Source: SG8-30 sp963715485 (GTDB lineage: Bacteria; Pseudomonadota; Gammaproteobacteria; Steroidobacterales; Steroidobacteraceae). Taken from it: a DNA stretch of 64,000 nucleotides. Shown here one piece after another: positions 61,702 through 64,000 of the stretch. A program made the position numbers and the translations under genes. The first letter of the stretch is position 1. Each line of letters starts with the position of its first letter. Below the pieces are notes generated by a model, which did not search any database, was not told where the DNA came from, and saw only the letters and a list, made by a program, of their open reading frames with translations. Where the stretch lies: assembly GCA_963715485.1 (NCBI GenBank), contig OY970244.1, positions 1,798,001 to 1,862,000 of the forward strand, in the 5' to 3' direction.

Positions 61702-64000
61702 TCAGGCCTGGCTCTGGTGGGACGCAGCAGGTGTCATGTGCGGCGTACCGGTCGGCATGGCGGCCCGGTACTTCTTCCGATCTAGCAGCGAATAGACAAC
61801 CGGTATGACCAGCAGTGTGAAGACACTCGCGACCGCCACACCGCCGATCACTGTCACCGCCATCGGCTGGCGGATTTCGGCGCCTTCGCCGAGCCCCAGG
61901 GCCATTGGCAACAGCCCGAGGATGGTCGTCAGCTTGGTGATCAGGATCGGCCGCAACCTGGTCCGGCCGGCCTCGAATATGGCCGCATGCTTCTCCAGGC
62001 CGCGCTCGCGTGCACGGTTCACGGCATCGATGAGCACGATTGACTGGTTCACGACGATGCCGGCCAGCATGATCAGTCCGATGTAGGCCACTACGTTGAC
62101 CGTGGTGCCGGTGATGAACATCGCCCAGACCGCGCCGACGAGCGCGAGCGGGATGGTCAGCAATATTACGAACGGATGGAGCAGGGACTCGAACTGCGAC
62201 GCCATGACCAGGTAGACGAGGAAGACCGCCAGAACCAGGGTGAGTTGCAGGGAACGGAAAGACTCGCGCATGTCCTCGCTCTGGCCGCTGACCATTACGG
62301 AAGTGCCGACTGGCAGCTCGAGAGCGGCGACCATGCTCTGCAATTCATTCACGGCACTGCCCAGGTCACCCGAGGCCAGATTGGCGGAAACCAAGGCGAC
62401 CCGTTCTTGCCTGAAGCGCCGGATTTCGGCGGGGCCGGTGGCTATCCTGACTTCCGCGACGGCCTCGAGCGGCACTGGACGGTCGCTGCCCGGGTTGACG
62501 ATGAGCTTGCGAATCTCATCCACCGAGGAGGCGCGCACGTCGACGCTCCGGACCAGTACGTCGATCTTCTTTTCGCGCAGCTTGTATCGTGTCGCAACGT
62601 CGCCCCGCACGCTCGAGACGACCCGGTCGGCGAGCTCCCGGACCGTCAGTCCGAGCCGTGTGGCGCGTTGCTGGTCGAAGAGGATCTGGATCTCCGGGCT
62701 GCCGGATTCCACCGTCGACTTGATGTCGCTGAATCGCGGACTTGACTCCATGCGCTCGCGCACCTGGCCTGCGACCACACGCAGGCGTTCGAGGTCATTG
62801 CCTGACACCGTGACTTCGAGTGGAGTCGTAAACGTGAACAGAGCGGGGCGGCTGAATCGGTACTGGACTCCGGCAAGCGCGTCAAAACGCCTGCGCAGCG
62901 CGTCGATGATGCGGGTCTCCTCTTCGCGACCGACGCCGGAAGCCAGGGTGATCGACAGTCGTCCCGTGTTCTCGCCCGCATCCGTGGGATTTGCATCGAG
63001 CCGGTTCCCGGTCCCGGTGACCGAGTATGAGAGTCCGATCGCCTGCTGTTCAGCTGCGAAGGTCTGCGCCGCCGCGATCGCGCGATCGGTCTCCATAAGC
63101 GGTGTTCCCGGGGCAAGCCTGAGGTCCGCGATGAATTCCCCCTGCGACAGTTGCGGGATCAGTTCCGAGCCGAGGCGTGGAACCAATGCGGCGGTCACGG
63201 CAAGTGCCAGGACGGCGCAGGCCACCACGCGCCCCCGGTGCTCGAGCGACCATTTCAGCGCAGGCAGGTAGGCGCGCTCGATGGCCACAAGGGCGGCCTG
63301 CGTAGCACTTACAGCCGGTGCCAGGCACCAGCCGGCCAGCCGTGCCACCTGCTGGAGGCCCCGCCTGATCCATCCGATCGTCACTCCCAGCAGACGCCCG
63401 AAACGGCCTGGCAGACGCGAGTCATCCGGCTCATGGCCGGCGCTGCCGCTCGCGCCCACGGCGAGCATGGGCACCAGCGTCAGTGCCACGACCAGGGAGA
63501 AGATCAGCGCGAAAGTCACCGTCAACGCCTGGTCCTTGAACAGCTGCCCGGCGACACCGCTGATGAAGACCATTGGGAAGAAAACCGCCACGGAAGTCAG
63601 CGTCGCAGCCGTCACCGCGGTCGCAACCTCGCTGGTCCCGCGGCGCGCCGCATCCTGGCGGGAAAGTCCCTGCTCGCGGTGCCTGACGATGCTTTCCAGC
63701 ACGACAACTGCGTTATCCACCAGCATGCCGACCGCCAGGGCGATTCCGCCCAGCGACATCACGTTGAGCGACAGGTCAAATGCATACATGAGCACGAAGG
63801 TGCCGATCACCGAGACCGGGATCGCAATGCCGGTGATCACGGTCGCGCGCGCATCACGCAGGAAAAGGTACAGCACCAGTATCGCCAGCAGGCCGCCAAT
63901 GATGGCTGCATCGCGCACCTCCCCTATGGCCGAGGATATGAAGCGCGACTGGTCGTAGACGAGCTTCAGCTCGCTGCCCGGTGGCAACGACTTGCCTAGC
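61702..64000 (-). CDS. RND efflux pump permease, C-terminal part (start beyond the window)
   Basis: About 766 residues visible; the frame is open to the window edge (codons Leu-Gly-Lys-Ser precede PPGSELKLVYDQS, mid first periplasmic loop region). Blocks: GGIALAVGMLVDNAVVVLESIVRHRE, VFFPMVFISGVAGQLFKDQALTVTFALIFSLVVALTLVPML, LTLVLAVFLVYLVMASQFESLLHPFVILLTIPLALVG, GLIMLAGIVVNQSIVLIDAVNRARERGLEKHAAI. A second, distinct RND protein directly upstream of the one at 58626-61697. Confidence 0.94.
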   Translation of the reverse strand, partial: LGKSLPPGSELKLVYDQSRFISSAIGEVRDAAIIGGLLAILVLYLFLRDARATVITGIAIPVSVIGTFVLMYAFDLSLNVMSLGGIALAVGMLVDNAVVVLESIVRHREQGLSRQDAARRGTSEVATAVTAATLTSVAVFFPMVFISGVAGQLFKDQALTVTFALIFSLVVALTLVPMLAVGASGSAGHEPDDSRLPGRFGRLLGVTIGWIRRGLQQVARLAGWCLAPAVSATQAALVAIERAYLPALKWSLEHRGRVVACAVLALAVTAALVPRLGSELIPQLSQGEFIADLRLAPGTPLMETDRAIAAAQTFAAEQQAIGLSYSVTGTGNRLDANPTDAGENTGRLSITLASGVGREEETRIIDALRRRFDALAGVQYRFSRPALFTFTTPLEVTVSGNDLERLRVVAGQVRERMESSPRFSDIKSTVESGSPEIQILFDQQRATRLGLTVRELADRVVSSVRGDVATRYKLREKKIDVLVRSVDVRASSVDEIRKLIVNPGSDRPVPLEAVAEVRIATGPAEIRRFRQERVALVSANLASGDLGSAVNELQSMVAALELPVGTSVMVSGQSEDMRESFRSLQLTLVLAVFLVYLVMASQFESLLHPFVILLTIPLALVGAVWAMFITGTTVNVVAYIGLIMLAGIVVNQSIVLIDAVNRARERGLEKHAAIFEAGRTRLRPILITKLTTILGLLPMALGLGEGAEIRQPMAVTVIGGVAVASVFTLLVIPVVYSLLDRKKYRAAMPTGTPHMTPAASHQSQA

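Overview
The window is a GC-rich (roughly 60-65 % by eye) chromosomal segment of a gammaproteobacterium. Gene order supports this: rnr-rlmB-rpsF-rpsR-(DUF2232)-rplI-dnaB-alr-radA and ffh-rpsP-rimM-trmD-rplS are arranged as in Pseudomonas and Xanthomonas relatives, and GcvR, Orn, the Mla system, YfjD/YpjD next to ffh and a CRP-type palindrome all fit. I cannot name the genus. A SUF operon with a SufU scaffold, a class I fructose-bisphosphate aldolase and PhoH2 suggest a less-studied lineage related to the Xanthomonadales or Chromatiales. There is no prophage, transposase or CRISPR array; this is mostly core genome.

Layout. 1-7 kb: end of rnr, rlmB, a repeat-bearing 590-bp intergenic region, then ribosomal protein, replication and cell-wall genes (rpsF, rpsR, rplI, dnaB, alr) and a DUF302 gene. 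7.5-10.1 kb (minus strand): a three-gene kinase, PP2C phosphatase and FHA module. 10.3-19.3 kb: radA; yfjD- and ypjD-like membrane genes; ffh; the rpsP-rimM-trmD-rplS ribosome operon with a terminator; sppA. 19.3-26.4 kb: the tdh-kbl threonine-degradation pair, hslR, a small unknown gene behind a perfect CRP-type palindrome, a cupin, a queuosine-precursor transporter, a perfect 23-bp inverted repeat, CnoX, DUF481, Nudix and an Lrp-type regulator. 26.5-31 kb: putA, then a stomatin-like gene with a ribbon-helix-helix regulator behind a near-perfect palindrome. 31-37.9 kb: the SUF iron-sulfur operon with its Rrf2 regulator and candidate operator. 38-42.9 kb: a class I aldolase with an apparent 1-nt frameshift at its 3' end, then mlaFEDCB convergent with mlaA. 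43-48.3 kb: BepA-like protease, PhoH2, Bcp, GcvR, DapA and a short BamC-like lipoprotein. 48.4-49.1 kb: tRNA-Ser(GGA), a duplication of its 3' end plus terminator, and the 4.5S SRP RNA. 49.1-58.6 kb: dnaX-ybaB-recR, rsgA, orn, a GFA-family gene, ppsA with its divergent regulator ppsR, DUF1249 and a coiled-coil protein of unknown function. 58.6 kb to the end: two tandem RND pump genes, the upstream one cut by the window edge.

The genes fall into recognisable teams: translation and SRP targeting (ffh and the SRP RNA are both here), DNA repair and replication (radA, dnaX, recR, dnaB), outer-membrane lipid and protein homeostasis (Mla, BepA, BamC-like), Fe-S assembly, amino-acid catabolism under Lrp/GcvR-type control, and gluconeogenic control (PpsA/PpsR). 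The best unexplained or unusual items are the aldolase frameshift whose restored stop codon is the loop of a 12-bp hairpin, the tRNA-Ser 3'-end duplication, the short BamC-like lipoprotein after dapA, the kinase-phosphatase-FHA module with no type VI secretion genes nearby, and the autoregulation-like palindrome of the SPFH/RHH pair. I found nothing I would call a clearly new multi-gene system.
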